Shown here: positions 43,627 through 51,560 of the stretch, piece by piece
Layout of the letters: each line of letters begins with the position of its first letter
How positions within the stretch are numbered: the stretch's first letter is position 1
Origin: Myxococcales bacterium
GTDB taxonomy: Bacteria; Myxococcota_A; Polyangia; Palsa-1104; JAEUJZ01
DNA: 64,000 nt
Direction of reading: 5' to 3'
Assembly: GCA_016794465.1 (NCBI GenBank)
Contig: JAEUKA010000036.1
Location: 248,001 to 312,000, forward strand
Program-made: the position numbers and the translations under genes
Notes under the pieces: model-generated
What the model was told of the DNA's origin: nothing
The model's input: only the letters and a program-made list of their open reading frames with translations
The model's database searches: none

Positions 43627-44010
43627 ATGCAGGATCTTCGGCTCTTCTTCCCGGGTCAGCTCTCTTGGCTTGCGCAGGCCGTGGAGGAAACCGAGCTGGT
43701 TGGTCCTCTCAGCTCAGACGGTGACAGCCTGTTCGAGTGGTGCGAAGGTGAGGCAATCGAGCTACCGATCCGCATCAACCTGACCCGCAGCAAGCGCGAG
43801 GGCGAGCAAGAAATCGCGTCCCCCGTGTATGTGCGGATGTTCACGCGGTTCGATGAGCCGGTCGAAGAAGCCGCCCTTCGCTCGTTTGCGCACAGGCTGG
43901 CCCATGCTCTGGCGCGCTACGCTCACTCGGCCATTGATGTAGGCACGATGAGCTATCAAGGCGGCGAAGACTTTTCGTTTGCGGTAGGTGAGTCGATCCC
44001 CGCCCGATAG
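43627..44010 (+). CDS. Hypothetical protein
   Basis: A 127-residue soluble protein with no family recognised. It is acidic in its N-terminal half (ETELVGPLSSDGDSLFEWCEGE) and ends with VGTMSYQGGEDFSFAVG. No signal peptide or membrane segment. It is 78 bases downstream of the ArsA-type gene and convergent with the Fe-S carrier gene. Confidence 0.7.
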   Translation: MQDLRLFFPGQLSWLAQAVEETELVGPLSSDGDSLFEWCEGEAIELPIRINLTRSKREGEQEIASPVYVRMFTRFDEPVEEAALRSFAHRLAHALARYAHSAIDVGTMSYQGGEDFSFAVGESIPAR

Positions 44011-44065
44011 CGGAATGGCGGGGAGCGGCGGGCCTGGGCGAAAACTGCGGGAAGTGGCGGGTGGA

Positions 44066-44467
44066 CTAGACGCTGAAGCTGGAGCCGCAGCCGCAGGTGG
44101 ACTTGACGTTCGGGTTTTGGAACTTGAAGCCCGCGCCCTGCAGCCCCTCGACGTAGTCAATCTCGGTGCCGCGCAGGTACTGAAGGCTCATCTGGTCGAT
44201 GATGATCGTCACGCCGTTCGAGACAAGCTGCTTGTCCATCGGGGTGATGCTGTCGAAATAGAGGTCGTAGGAGAATCCCGAGCAGCCGCCACCGACGATG
44301 CGGACGCGCAGGAACATCGACTCTTCGATGCTCTCCTGCTCGCGGATCTCACTGACCTTCTTGGCGGCCACTTCAGTCAGCGAGATCGGGGAGGTGACGG
44401 GGATTGAAACCGGAGCCTGCTCGGGAGCGGCGTCGGGCTTACGGATGCTGGTAGTAATGACGGACAT
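44066..44467 (-). CDS. erpA: A-type iron-sulfur carrier/insertion protein (HesB/ErpA family)
   Basis: A 133-residue protein that accepts and passes Fe-S clusters to apo-enzymes. The three cysteines are present: one in GGGCSGFSY and two in TCGCGSSF near the C-terminus. An N-terminal extension of about 28 residues, Pro/Ser-rich, precedes the core. The ATG at 44467 has GGAGG five bases upstream. The ErpA versus IscA choice is not certain from sequence. Confidence 0.9.
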   Translation of the reverse strand: MSVITTSIRKPDAAPEQAPVSIPVTSPISLTEVAAKKVSEIREQESIEESMFLRVRIVGGGCSGFSYDLYFDSITPMDKQLVSNGVTIIIDQMSLQYLRGTEIDYVEGLQGAGFKFQNPNVKSTCGCGSSFSV

Positions 44468-44813
44468 GAGTTCCTCCGAAAGGTCTTGCGTTCTGTTCAC
44501 CGAGGCTGCCAACTGCACGGGCCCCGGCTGTTTGTGTCTCTAGTGAGAGCGGGCTCTGGCTGCTCGCAGGCACTTCACGGTGTTGATTCCGCTGGTGTCC
44601 CAAAAACCGCGACGGTTATCTACCATGATCTAGATACCCACTTGGCACTTGGCACCAGCTGATCCACTTCATCAAAAAAGGCAGCTTGGTTATCCGCGAA
44701 ATGCGTGTTCAGGTCCACTACAAAATCTGACGTAACGTCAGCTTAGGACCGGCTCGCACCAGCGTCAAGCAGGTCCCTCGCAGCCGTGCAAGTCTCTCTC
44801 AGAAAGTCCCCTC
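44468..44813. other. Divergent non-coding region between the Fe-S carrier and the E1-like enzyme
   Basis: A 346-base gap with no convincing gene on either strand. It should hold the promoters for both divergent genes. The only clear structure is the palindrome at 44727 noted separately. Confidence 0.6.
44727..44741. promoter_or_regulatory. Operator-like palindrome CTGACGT-A-ACGTCAG
   Basis: A perfect 7-base inverted repeat around a single base, 73 bases before the start of the E1-like gene. The form is that of a dimeric-regulator site. Confidence 0.45.
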
Positions 44814-45962
44814 ATGCCGAGCTATCACGACTATCTCCAACAAGTGAAGGCGCAGATTCACGAGATTTCCGTAGCCGAGCTACAGGCCGAGCCGCCGCCC
44901 GAGCTGATCCTGGATGTACGCGAACCGGATGAACATGCGCAGGGTGTCATCCCAGGTGCGACACTGCTGCCACGCGGGCTGTTGGAAGGTCGCATCGAAG
45001 CGGTGGCCCCGCAGCGGTCGGTCAAGATTGTGGTGTACTGCGCTGGCGGCAGTCGCTCGGCGCTGGCGGCTAGCTCGCTGCTCGCGCTGGGGTATGAGCA
45101 CGTCCGCTCGCTCGCGGGTGGAATGGCGGCCTGGCGCAGTGCTGGAGGGCCGATTGACAAGCCATTTGTCTTCTCGTCCGCGCAGAAAAACCGCTATGCC
45201 CGTCACATCATGCTGCCCGAGGTCGGTGAGGCGGGTCAGGCCAAGCTCCTGCGCAGTCGGGTGCTGATGGTGGGGGCTGGGGGGCTGGGCTCGCCCTCGG
45301 CGTACTATCTGGCCGCCGCTGGAGTCGGCACGATCGGGATCGTCGATGATGATGTGGTCGACGAGTCGAACCTGCAGCGGCAGATTCTCCACAACACCCG
45401 GCGCGTCGGTCGCCCCAAAGTCGAGTCGGCGGCGCAGACCTTGCGTGAGCTAAATCCCGACGTACAGGTGCAGCCGCATCCGGTCCGGCTCGATACCGGG
45501 AATGTGCTCGATATCCTGCGCGGCTACGATCTAATCGTCGACGGAGCCGATAACTTTCCAACGCGATATCTGCTCTGTGATGCGTCGCTGGTGCTGCGAA
45601 TTCCGGTGGTTCACGCGTCGATCTTCCGCTTCGAGGGACAGCTGACGACGTTCTTGCCCTGGCAGGGGCCGTGCTATCGCTGCCTGTATCCAGAGCCGCC
45701 GCCGCCGGACCTCGCGCCGTCGTGCCATGAGGCCGGGGTGCTGGGAGTGCTGCCGGGCGTCGTCGGCGTGCTCCAAGCCACCGAGGCCATCAAGCTGCTG
45801 CTCGGCATCGGCGAGTCGATGTCGGGTCGGCTCCTCATCTACGAGGCGCTCGCCACCAAGTTCCGAGAGATGAAGCTGCGTCGCGATCCCGCCTGCGTCG
45901 TCTGCAGCGATCCCAGCCGCCCGATTGAGCTCATCGACTACCACGCCTTCTGTTCCCGCTAA
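44814..45962 (+). CDS. ThiF/MoeB-family E1-like enzyme with N-terminal rhodanese domain
   Basis: A 382-residue protein. Residues 15-115 are a rhodanese domain with active-site Cys76 (VVYCAGGSRS). From about 125 on it is an adenylating ThiF/MoeB enzyme (VLMVGAGGLGSPSAYYLAAA; VDGADNFPTRYLL). The zinc-binding CYRC and CVVC pairs and the SCHEAGVLGVLPG cysteine are present. Such enzymes adenylate and sulfurate a ubiquitin-like sulfur carrier for molybdopterin, thiamin or thiolated tRNA. In MOCS3/MoeZ the rhodanese is C-terminal; here it comes first. The sulfur-carrier partner is not in the window. Confidence 0.9.
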   Translation: MPSYHDYLQQVKAQIHEISVAELQAEPPPELILDVREPDEHAQGVIPGATLLPRGLLEGRIEAVAPQRSVKIVVYCAGGSRSALAASSLLALGYEHVRSLAGGMAAWRSAGGPIDKPFVFSSAQKNRYARHIMLPEVGEAGQAKLLRSRVLMVGAGGLGSPSAYYLAAAGVGTIGIVDDDVVDESNLQRQILHNTRRVGRPKVESAAQTLRELNPDVQVQPHPVRLDTGNVLDILRGYDLIVDGADNFPTRYLLCDASLVLRIPVVHASIFRFEGQLTTFLPWQGPCYRCLYPEPPPPDLAPSCHEAGVLGVLPGVVGVLQATEAIKLLLGIGESMSGRLLIYEALATKFREMKLRRDPACVVCSDPSRPIELIDYHAFCSR

Positions 45963-45976
45963 GCTCGCCTCTTACT

Positions 45977-45995
45977 CCAGAATTTGTAGTTCTGG
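45977..45995 (+). terminator. Weak hairpin after the E1-like gene
   Basis: CCAGAA and TTCTGG pair across a 7-base loop, 15 bases after the stop codon. There is no real T tract, so it is only a possible terminator. Confidence 0.3.
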
Positions 45996-46043
45996 TAACA
46001 GTTTTACGGAGTGGTCTAGAGCAAATCGGCTATCTTAGTCTGG

Positions 46044-48218
46044 ATGGATCAGCCCGATTCTGCGCCGCTGCCTGCTGCCCCGGAGACGGGCGGAGGGGCC
46101 ATGCGGCTTGTTGGCACCACTCTGGGCGGACGCTACAAGGTGCTCTCGCTGCTCGGCGAAGGAGGCATGGGCGCGGTCTACCTCGTCGAGCATGTGCTGA
46201 TGCGCAAGCGCATGGCACTGAAGGTCCTCAACGCCGAGCTGTCCAAAAACCGCGAGATGGTCGCCCGCTTCGAGCGAGAAGCAATGGCCGCCGCGCACCT
46301 GGAGCACCCGAACGTCGTCGCCGCTACCGATCTGGGCTTTACCGACGACGGGGCGCTGTTTTTGGTCCTGGAGTTTATCGACGGCAAGTCGCTGCGTGAT
46401 GTGCTGGGCTTTGGACCCCTGACTGCCGCCCGCGTCATCCACATTGCCCGTCAGACCGCGTCTGCCCTACAGCGAGCCCACTCCGTCGGTATCGTACATC
46501 GTGACCTGAAGCCAGAGAACATCATGATCATGAATCGGGACGGGGACCCCGACTTTGTGAAGGTGCTCGACTTTGGGTTGGCAAAGATTCGGCTCGAGGC
46601 GCTGGTCGACGACATCAGCCAGCGCTCCGAGACACTGACCAAATACGGAACGATCTTTGGTACGCCGGCGTACATGGCCCCCGAGCAAGCGGCGGGTGGC
46701 GAGGTCGATGGCCGCACGGATCTGTATGCACTCGGCTGCGTCATGTACGAGCTGCTGACCGGCTGGGTGCCATTTGATGCCGAGGACCCGTCGGTGATCC
46801 TGCGGCAGCAGATCCTGGCGCCGGTGCCGGCGATGGCGAAGAAAGCGCCTTCGGTCAAGGTGCCGGCTGCGCTCGAAGCGATGGTGATGAAGCTGCTCGA
46901 GAAGAATCCCGATCAGCGACACAAAGATGCCCGGCAGCTGCTGGATGCACTGGCGGAGCTGTCGGCGGCGGAAGGTCTTCGCTACGAGCCCTCGACGCCC
47001 ATCGGACGGCTGAACATTCCCAACTCGGGTCTGCGCGATATCGACGCTCGACCGACGGTGATGGGCGACAAAGACTACCCGGCGCAAGCGGCAGCAACCG
47101 GTGAGTCGATGGCGCAGATTGACATCGTCAGTGGCGACCCCTCCAAGCCATCGGGGCCATTGCCATCAGCCGCTTCGTCGAAAGGCACTGGTGGCATGGC
47201 AGCGGTCAAAGCCGCCGCGTCGAGCGGAAAGACGCCAGCGCTGACCACCGGGAAGGACGCTGCTGCGAGTGCCGAAGCCCATCGCGTCGCTGGTATCGCC
47301 GCCACCGTGCCAGCCCTCGCGTCGTCCAGCAACGAAGTCGCCCCCGCGCCAGCCGCCGCCACGGGACCCACGCTCAAAGAGAGACTGGCCCCGATTGCCG
47401 CCGCCCTCGGACCGAAGTGGAGCCAGCTGCTCGCTTTTGTTCGCAGCAAGCTGCCCGAAAAGCACCGGGGTATCTCGCAGTGGGCACTTGGTACTGCCGT
47501 CGCAGCCCTTCTGCTTTTGCCGCTGTTCTTCGTCGTTGGCATCTTGTTTGGCGGCGATGACGACAGCGAGCCGCCAGTGATGGGAATGGTCGGTTACGCC
47601 AGCGATAGCGACATGCAGAAAGCCGTCGAGAAGGGTCCGGCGGCACTGCTCAAGCTGCGCAACAAGTACCCCAACGACTCGCGAGCGCACCGGGCGCTGG
47701 TCAAGGCCTATGGCAAAGCCGGCGAGCTGGGTGCAGCACTGCAAGCCATCCCACCGCTTCTGCAGGTCGATCCAGCGGCGGCCTACGACGAGCAGATCCT
47801 GCGATTGATTGCCGATGCCGCACTGCAGCCGCAGACCTCGGAGCCGGCGATTCAGATGATGGAGCAGCGTCTGGGCGAGTACGGCGTCGATGCCCTGATT
47901 GATCTGGCCGACCGGACGACGATGGAGCCCTATCGCGGACGACTGTTGCAGAGCCTGTCCAAAGACGGCGTTCGGCGGCTGGCTTCCCCCGATGGACTGC
48001 TCGTGCTCGACCTGCGCAGCGCCACATCCTGCGAGGCCAAGCGCGGCTTGATCTCCAAGGCCGCCAAGCAAGGGGGACGACGAACGCTCGAAACCCTGCT
48101 CAAGCTACAGAGCCCGACCGGCTGCGGACCGGGTGGTCAGACCGACTGCTGGCCCTGTCTTCGCAAAGGCACCAGCCTGCAAGCCGCCATCAACGAAATC
48201 CGCCAGCGCGGAATCTAG
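46044..48218 (+). CDS. Transmembrane Ser/Thr kinase
   Basis: A 724-residue kinase. The Hanks domain (about 30-310) is complete, with GEGGMGAVYLVEH, K60 in ALKVL, HRDLKPENI (152-160), DFG (176-178) and APE. A Ser/Ala/Pro-rich linker follows, then one membrane helix near residue 490 (WALGTAVAALLLLPLFFVVG). The last 200 residues, outside, look helical (ALLKLRNKYPNDSRAHRALVK; a repeat-like build) and may sense something. No known sensor motif is seen there. An ATG at 46101 is an alternative start. It is followed by a small secreted protein on the opposite strand. Confidence 0.92.
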   Translation: MDQPDSAPLPAAPETGGGAMRLVGTTLGGRYKVLSLLGEGGMGAVYLVEHVLMRKRMALKVLNAELSKNREMVARFEREAMAAAHLEHPNVVAATDLGFTDDGALFLVLEFIDGKSLRDVLGFGPLTAARVIHIARQTASALQRAHSVGIVHRDLKPENIMIMNRDGDPDFVKVLDFGLAKIRLEALVDDISQRSETLTKYGTIFGTPAYMAPEQAAGGEVDGRTDLYALGCVMYELLTGWVPFDAEDPSVILRQQILAPVPAMAKKAPSVKVPAALEAMVMKLLEKNPDQRHKDARQLLDALAELSAAEGLRYEPSTPIGRLNIPNSGLRDIDARPTVMGDKDYPAQAAATGESMAQIDIVSGDPSKPSGPLPSAASSKGTGGMAAVKAAASSGKTPALTTGKDAAASAEAHRVAGIAATVPALASSSNEVAPAPAAATGPTLKERLAPIAAALGPKWSQLLAFVRSKLPEKHRGISQWALGTAVAALLLLPLFFVVGILFGGDDDSEPPVMGMVGYASDSDMQKAVEKGPAALLKLRNKYPNDSRAHRALVKAYGKAGELGAALQAIPPLLQVDPAAAYDEQILRLIADAALQPQTSEPAIQMMEQRLGEYGVDALIDLADRTTMEPYRGRLLQSLSKDGVRRLASPDGLLVLDLRSATSCEAKRGLISKAAKQGGRRTLETLLKLQSPTGCGPGGQTDCWPCLRKGTSLQAAINEIRQRGI

Positions 48219-48236
48219 CCACCTAGGCGGTGGGCC

Positions 48237-48734
48237 CTACAAACCCAGGTCAATCGGCCCGCCCTCGCCATACCGCCGTGGTCGCCGGTACGGCGGTCGC
48301 TTAAAGGTCACCTCGACCTGAAGGGTACAGTGACTCGGACCGCCGACCTTGTCCCACCCCGCCTGCGGAATCGACAACTTGCGCAGCTCCTTCACAAAAC
48401 AAGCGACCTGTTTGGACGTAAAGCCGCTGCTGCCCGGCTGTTTCTCACAGCTGCGGACCTTGCCAGAGTCCTCAAACGTACACGCAAAGGTGGCCTTTCC
48501 CACCATGCGCTCGATCTCTGCGCACTCGTACAGCGGGTTTTCTTTGGCCGCCACCGCCCGTGCCAGATAGGACATGGGACAGTTCGGCGACTGCAGGGCT
48601 TTGACGGTAAGCTCCGGCCGGGGCGCAATGTCCGCCAGCACCCTTGTCCCTGCCAGCAAGCCGATGGCCACACCCAGCACCCACACGCCCCGTCCCCAAC
48701 CCAGTCGATGAGCCGTCTGCAACATACCGCTCAT
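48237..48734 (-). CDS. Secreted hypothetical protein
   Basis: A 165-residue protein with an N-terminal hydrophobic segment (VWVLGVAIGLLAGTRVLA) that reads as a signal peptide. The mature part has six cysteines (CPMSYLARAV, CAEIE, CTFEDSGKVRSCEKQ) and a C-terminal VTFKRPPYRRPRRYG. The FxCTFEDSGKV-type pattern recalls the TonB C-terminal/AgmX-type modules of myxobacterial proteins. It starts 17 bases after the end of the Cys-rich lipoprotein gene on the same strand and so may share its transcript. Confidence 0.75.
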   Translation of the reverse strand: MSGMLQTAHRLGWGRGVWVLGVAIGLLAGTRVLADIAPRPELTVKALQSPNCPMSYLARAVAAKENPLYECAEIERMVGKATFACTFEDSGKVRSCEKQPGSSGFTSKQVACFVKELRKLSIPQAGWDKVGGPSHCTLQVEVTFKRPPYRRPRRYGEGGPIDLGL

Positions 48735-48751
48735 CGTATCGCCGATTGTCG

Positions 48752-49699
48752 CTACTTGCAGAGTGTCGGATCAGGAATCTTGCAGACGTTGGCAGTGCAC
48801 TTGGCGGGAGTCTGGCACGACGCACCGGCAGTGGCGCTACACGCCGTGTTGTCAGCAAGCGGCGCGATGCACTTCTTGGTCACCGAGTCACACGATGTTC
48901 CGCCGTTGCAGAGAATGAACGTCGACCCTTGCTGGCCGCACGCACTGCCCAGCGTTGCCGTCGTAAGCGCCACGCACTTGAGCGTCGCCGGGCAAAACAG
49001 TCCCTTCTGCTTGTCACAGTCCTGCGCTGCTTGCGAACAGGTGTCGCCCAGCTGAGCCTGGGGTCCGCACATGCCATTCCGACAAGCCAGCGTGGGGTGA
49101 CAAGGAACGCTGTTGGACGCCGTGCTGCAAGTCGCCCCCGTCATGAGGAAGGGGGTACACTGCTTGGCGCCAGCCGCTCCTACGCAGGCCAGGCCCTTGT
49201 CGCAGTCGAGGCTGCTGACGCAGACGCTGCCGGACTTGCCGAGCACCGTGCACTTGCCGCAGTCCATGCCCGCATCTTTTTTGCAGTACAGGCTCTGGCA
49301 CTGCACGTCTTCTCCGCAGGCCGCTCCATCCGCGAGTGTGCCGGGCTTGAAGCCGCAGACCTGAATCTGACTGGTCTGCGAGAAGTAATCGGTGCAGCTC
49401 AGGCTGGCAAACTTCGGCGTGCAGGCCATAAGGTCCGCGCCCGTGACGCTGCTCCCCGCCAGCTTGGCGAGCTGCGGACAGGACAGGTTGAGCCGGGCCG
49501 CACAGGTCGCAGCATCAGGCCACACGAGTCCTTGGTTAAACGGAAAGCACTCCGCTGCTTTGGCGCAGTACGCCTTGATCAGGTCTGGACAGGCTTGCTC
49601 TGGCGTTACGACGACGGGCGTCATGTCCTGCCCGGGGCTGGTGGTGGTGTCACAGCCGAAAAGCGAAGCAGTCAAGAGCAGCGATTGGATCTTCTTCAT
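48752..49699 (-). CDS. Cysteine-rich lipoprotein
   Basis: A 315-residue exported protein. The signal (MKKIQSLLLTASLFGC) ends in lipobox Cys16, and about 30 more cysteines follow in short modules (GAACGEDVQCQSLYCKK; CVSSLDCDKGLACVG), a Dickkopf/EGF-like pattern frequent in myxobacterial surface proteins. GGAG lies upstream of the ATG at 49699. Likely an extracellular adhesion, scaffold or receptor-like protein; function unknown. Confidence 0.83.
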   Translation of the reverse strand: MKKIQSLLLTASLFGCDTTTSPGQDMTPVVVTPEQACPDLIKAYCAKAAECFPFNQGLVWPDAATCAARLNLSCPQLAKLAGSSVTGADLMACTPKFASLSCTDYFSQTSQIQVCGFKPGTLADGAACGEDVQCQSLYCKKDAGMDCGKCTVLGKSGSVCVSSLDCDKGLACVGAAGAKQCTPFLMTGATCSTASNSVPCHPTLACRNGMCGPQAQLGDTCSQAAQDCDKQKGLFCPATLKCVALTTATLGSACGQQGSTFILCNGGTSCDSVTKKCIAPLADNTACSATAGASCQTPAKCTANVCKIPDPTLCK

Positions 49700-49866
49700 A
49701 GGTTTCTCCTTGTCCCCTGAATCAACGATAAGTAGGTGTAGGTAACGACTTTCCTAGGGACTGTAGGACGATATCGCGGAAGCACTGCCCCGACAAGAGA
49801 GCAGGCCCGGTCGCCACGGTTTCGGGTGGCCTTGACGGGACTGCGCGTCGTCAGTAGCTTGCCGGC

Positions 49867-50910
49867 ATGAAGCCGAAGCCTGTCTTTGCGGACCCGAAGA
49901 CCGATGTGATCTTTAAGAAGATCTTCGGGCAGAAGGCGCACAAGAACCTGTTGGTCGAGCTGCTCAACTCCCTGCTCGAGCTCGACGACGCGCATCGGAT
50001 TGTCGATATCGACTACCTGACTCCCGAGCAGCTGCCGCCGCGCCATGACCTCAAGCTGTCGATCCTGGACGTGAAATGTACGGACGCACGCGGCACGCAC
50101 TACGTCGTCGAGATGCAGGTCATCGAGGTCGAGGGCTTTCAAAAGCGCGTCGTCTACAACGCGTGCAAGGCGTACTCGACGCAGCTCGGCGTGAGCGACG
50201 ACTACCCGCAGCTCAACGACGTGATTGCCGTGACGCTGTGTGACTTCGTGCTGTGGCCGCAGAAAGACGAGCCCGGCGGTGGCTACAAAGTGCCGATGCT
50301 CAGTCGCTGGCGGATGCAGGAACAGCACAGCGGCGAGCGCAGCCTCGGCGAGGTCCAGTACGTCTTCCTGGAGCTACCGAAGTATCAAGCCGGCAAGCGT
50401 CCGCGAACGACGGTCGACAAGTGGAGCCACTTCTTCCGCGTCGCGCCAAGTCTGGAGCGCATTCCCGAAGAGCTGTCGGAAGGCCCGTATGCGCAAGCGC
50501 TGGAAGTCGCGCGCCGGTCCAACTTCACTGAAGAAGAGTGGCAAGAATACGAGCGAGCGAAGATGGCCGAGCAAGACTTTCGCGGCGGCCTGTCCCTGGC
50601 CGAGAAGCGCGGTGAAGAGCGTGGCGAAAAGCGCGGCGAGCTGCGCGGCCTGAAGCGGGGCCGCAGAGAAGGCCGTGAGCAAGGTCGCAAGGAAGGCGAG
50701 CTACGCGCTCAAGTGACGACGCTGGCAGAGGCTGTTTTGACCGTGCTGTCCGCACGCGGTCTGTCCATCAGCGACTCGGTTCGAGCCCAGATCTTGTCCA
50801 CCACAGACCCTGCCCTCTTGGCTTCCTGGCTCGCTCGCGCCAGTACCGCTGCCTCTGCGGAAGCCTGTCTCGCCTCGCCGTCTGTCTCAGAACACCCCAG
50901 CGACCTCTAA
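49867..50910 (+). CDS. Rpn-family PD-(D/E)XK nuclease
   Basis: A 347-residue protein of the Rpn/transposase_31 type. The start (FADPKTDVIFKKIFGQKAHKNLLVELLNSLL) is the family signature. The nuclease residues are D68 in ILDVK and E82-x-Q84 in VVEMQ. A basic tail (about 245-280, KRGEERGEKRGELRG) is also usual for Rpn proteins. They promote recombination in E. coli by endonuclease activity. This is a lone copy with no visible terminal repeats. It lies next to a sporadically distributed set of genes. Confidence 0.88.
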   Translation: MKPKPVFADPKTDVIFKKIFGQKAHKNLLVELLNSLLELDDAHRIVDIDYLTPEQLPPRHDLKLSILDVKCTDARGTHYVVEMQVIEVEGFQKRVVYNACKAYSTQLGVSDDYPQLNDVIAVTLCDFVLWPQKDEPGGGYKVPMLSRWRMQEQHSGERSLGEVQYVFLELPKYQAGKRPRTTVDKWSHFFRVAPSLERIPEELSEGPYAQALEVARRSNFTEEEWQEYERAKMAEQDFRGGLSLAEKRGEERGEKRGELRGLKRGRREGREQGRKEGELRAQVTTLAEAVLTVLSARGLSISDSVRAQILSTTDPALLASWLARASTAASAEACLASPSVSEHPSDL

Positions 50911-51100
50911 CCAGGATCTATGGCTGGTTCGCCATCCAAAGTTGGGTGGCCGAGTGATGTTCACCGCAGTCTCGCGAAGGCGCTGCACGCTACCGAGGAG
51001 ATTCAGCCAGCGGCGCCACAAACGAACCGCCCGCCAGGCACCGGTGGCCTCAACCGCCATTCCCGATCCATTGTGACCGCACGTATGCGACGATCGTCGT

Positions 51101-51559
51101 ATGAGTAAGATCGCCGCTGCGCTGCAGATTCCCGATAGCGTGGCGCAGCACCGATTGAGCCTGCATGGAGACATCCTTCACATCGAGTTCATCGGAGCGC
51201 TCGATCTTGGCATGATGAAGCAGCTGGTGCCGATCTACCAGGCCTGCATCGCACACTTTGGATACCTGCTGCTGATGATGGATGTCAGCCGATCCAGTGG
51301 TTTTGACGCAGACGCGCGCCGTTATTCCGTCAATTGGGCAAAGGACTATGCGAGCGTGCAGAGTGCAGCGGTCTACGGCGCCCCGGTGTTCGTTCGCAGC
51401 TTTTTGATCTTGCTGAACCGCGCCACGTTCCTCTTGTCAAAAGGGACTGCGGCTGAGCTGAATTTTGTATCGTCGTTTGCTGAGGGCCAGACATGGCTGG
51501 ACGGCCAGCGCTCGAAGTTGCAGCACGCGGCAGCAGAGCGGCTCCGCGCAGGCGGTTGA
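51101..51559 (+). CDS. STAS-like hypothetical protein
   Basis: A 152-residue soluble protein. The layout, a short strand, IEFIGALDLGMMKQLVPIY helix, LLLMMDVSRSSGFD strand, then a C-terminal helix, recalls SpoIIAA/STAS-like domains, though no phosphoacceptor is evident. It begins 190 bases after the nuclease gene and is convergent with the beta-helix protein with one base between stop codons. Confidence 0.65.
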   Translation: MSKIAAALQIPDSVAQHRLSLHGDILHIEFIGALDLGMMKQLVPIYQACIAHFGYLLLMMDVSRSSGFDADARRYSVNWAKDYASVQSAAVYGAPVFVRSFLILLNRATFLLSKGTAAELNFVSSFAEGQTWLDGQRSKLQHAAAERLRAGG

Positions 51560-51560
51560 G

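Noticed and set aside
45977..46043. Strong terminator after the E1-like gene
   Set aside because: The hairpin has only six pairs and no T run, so it was kept only as a weak call.
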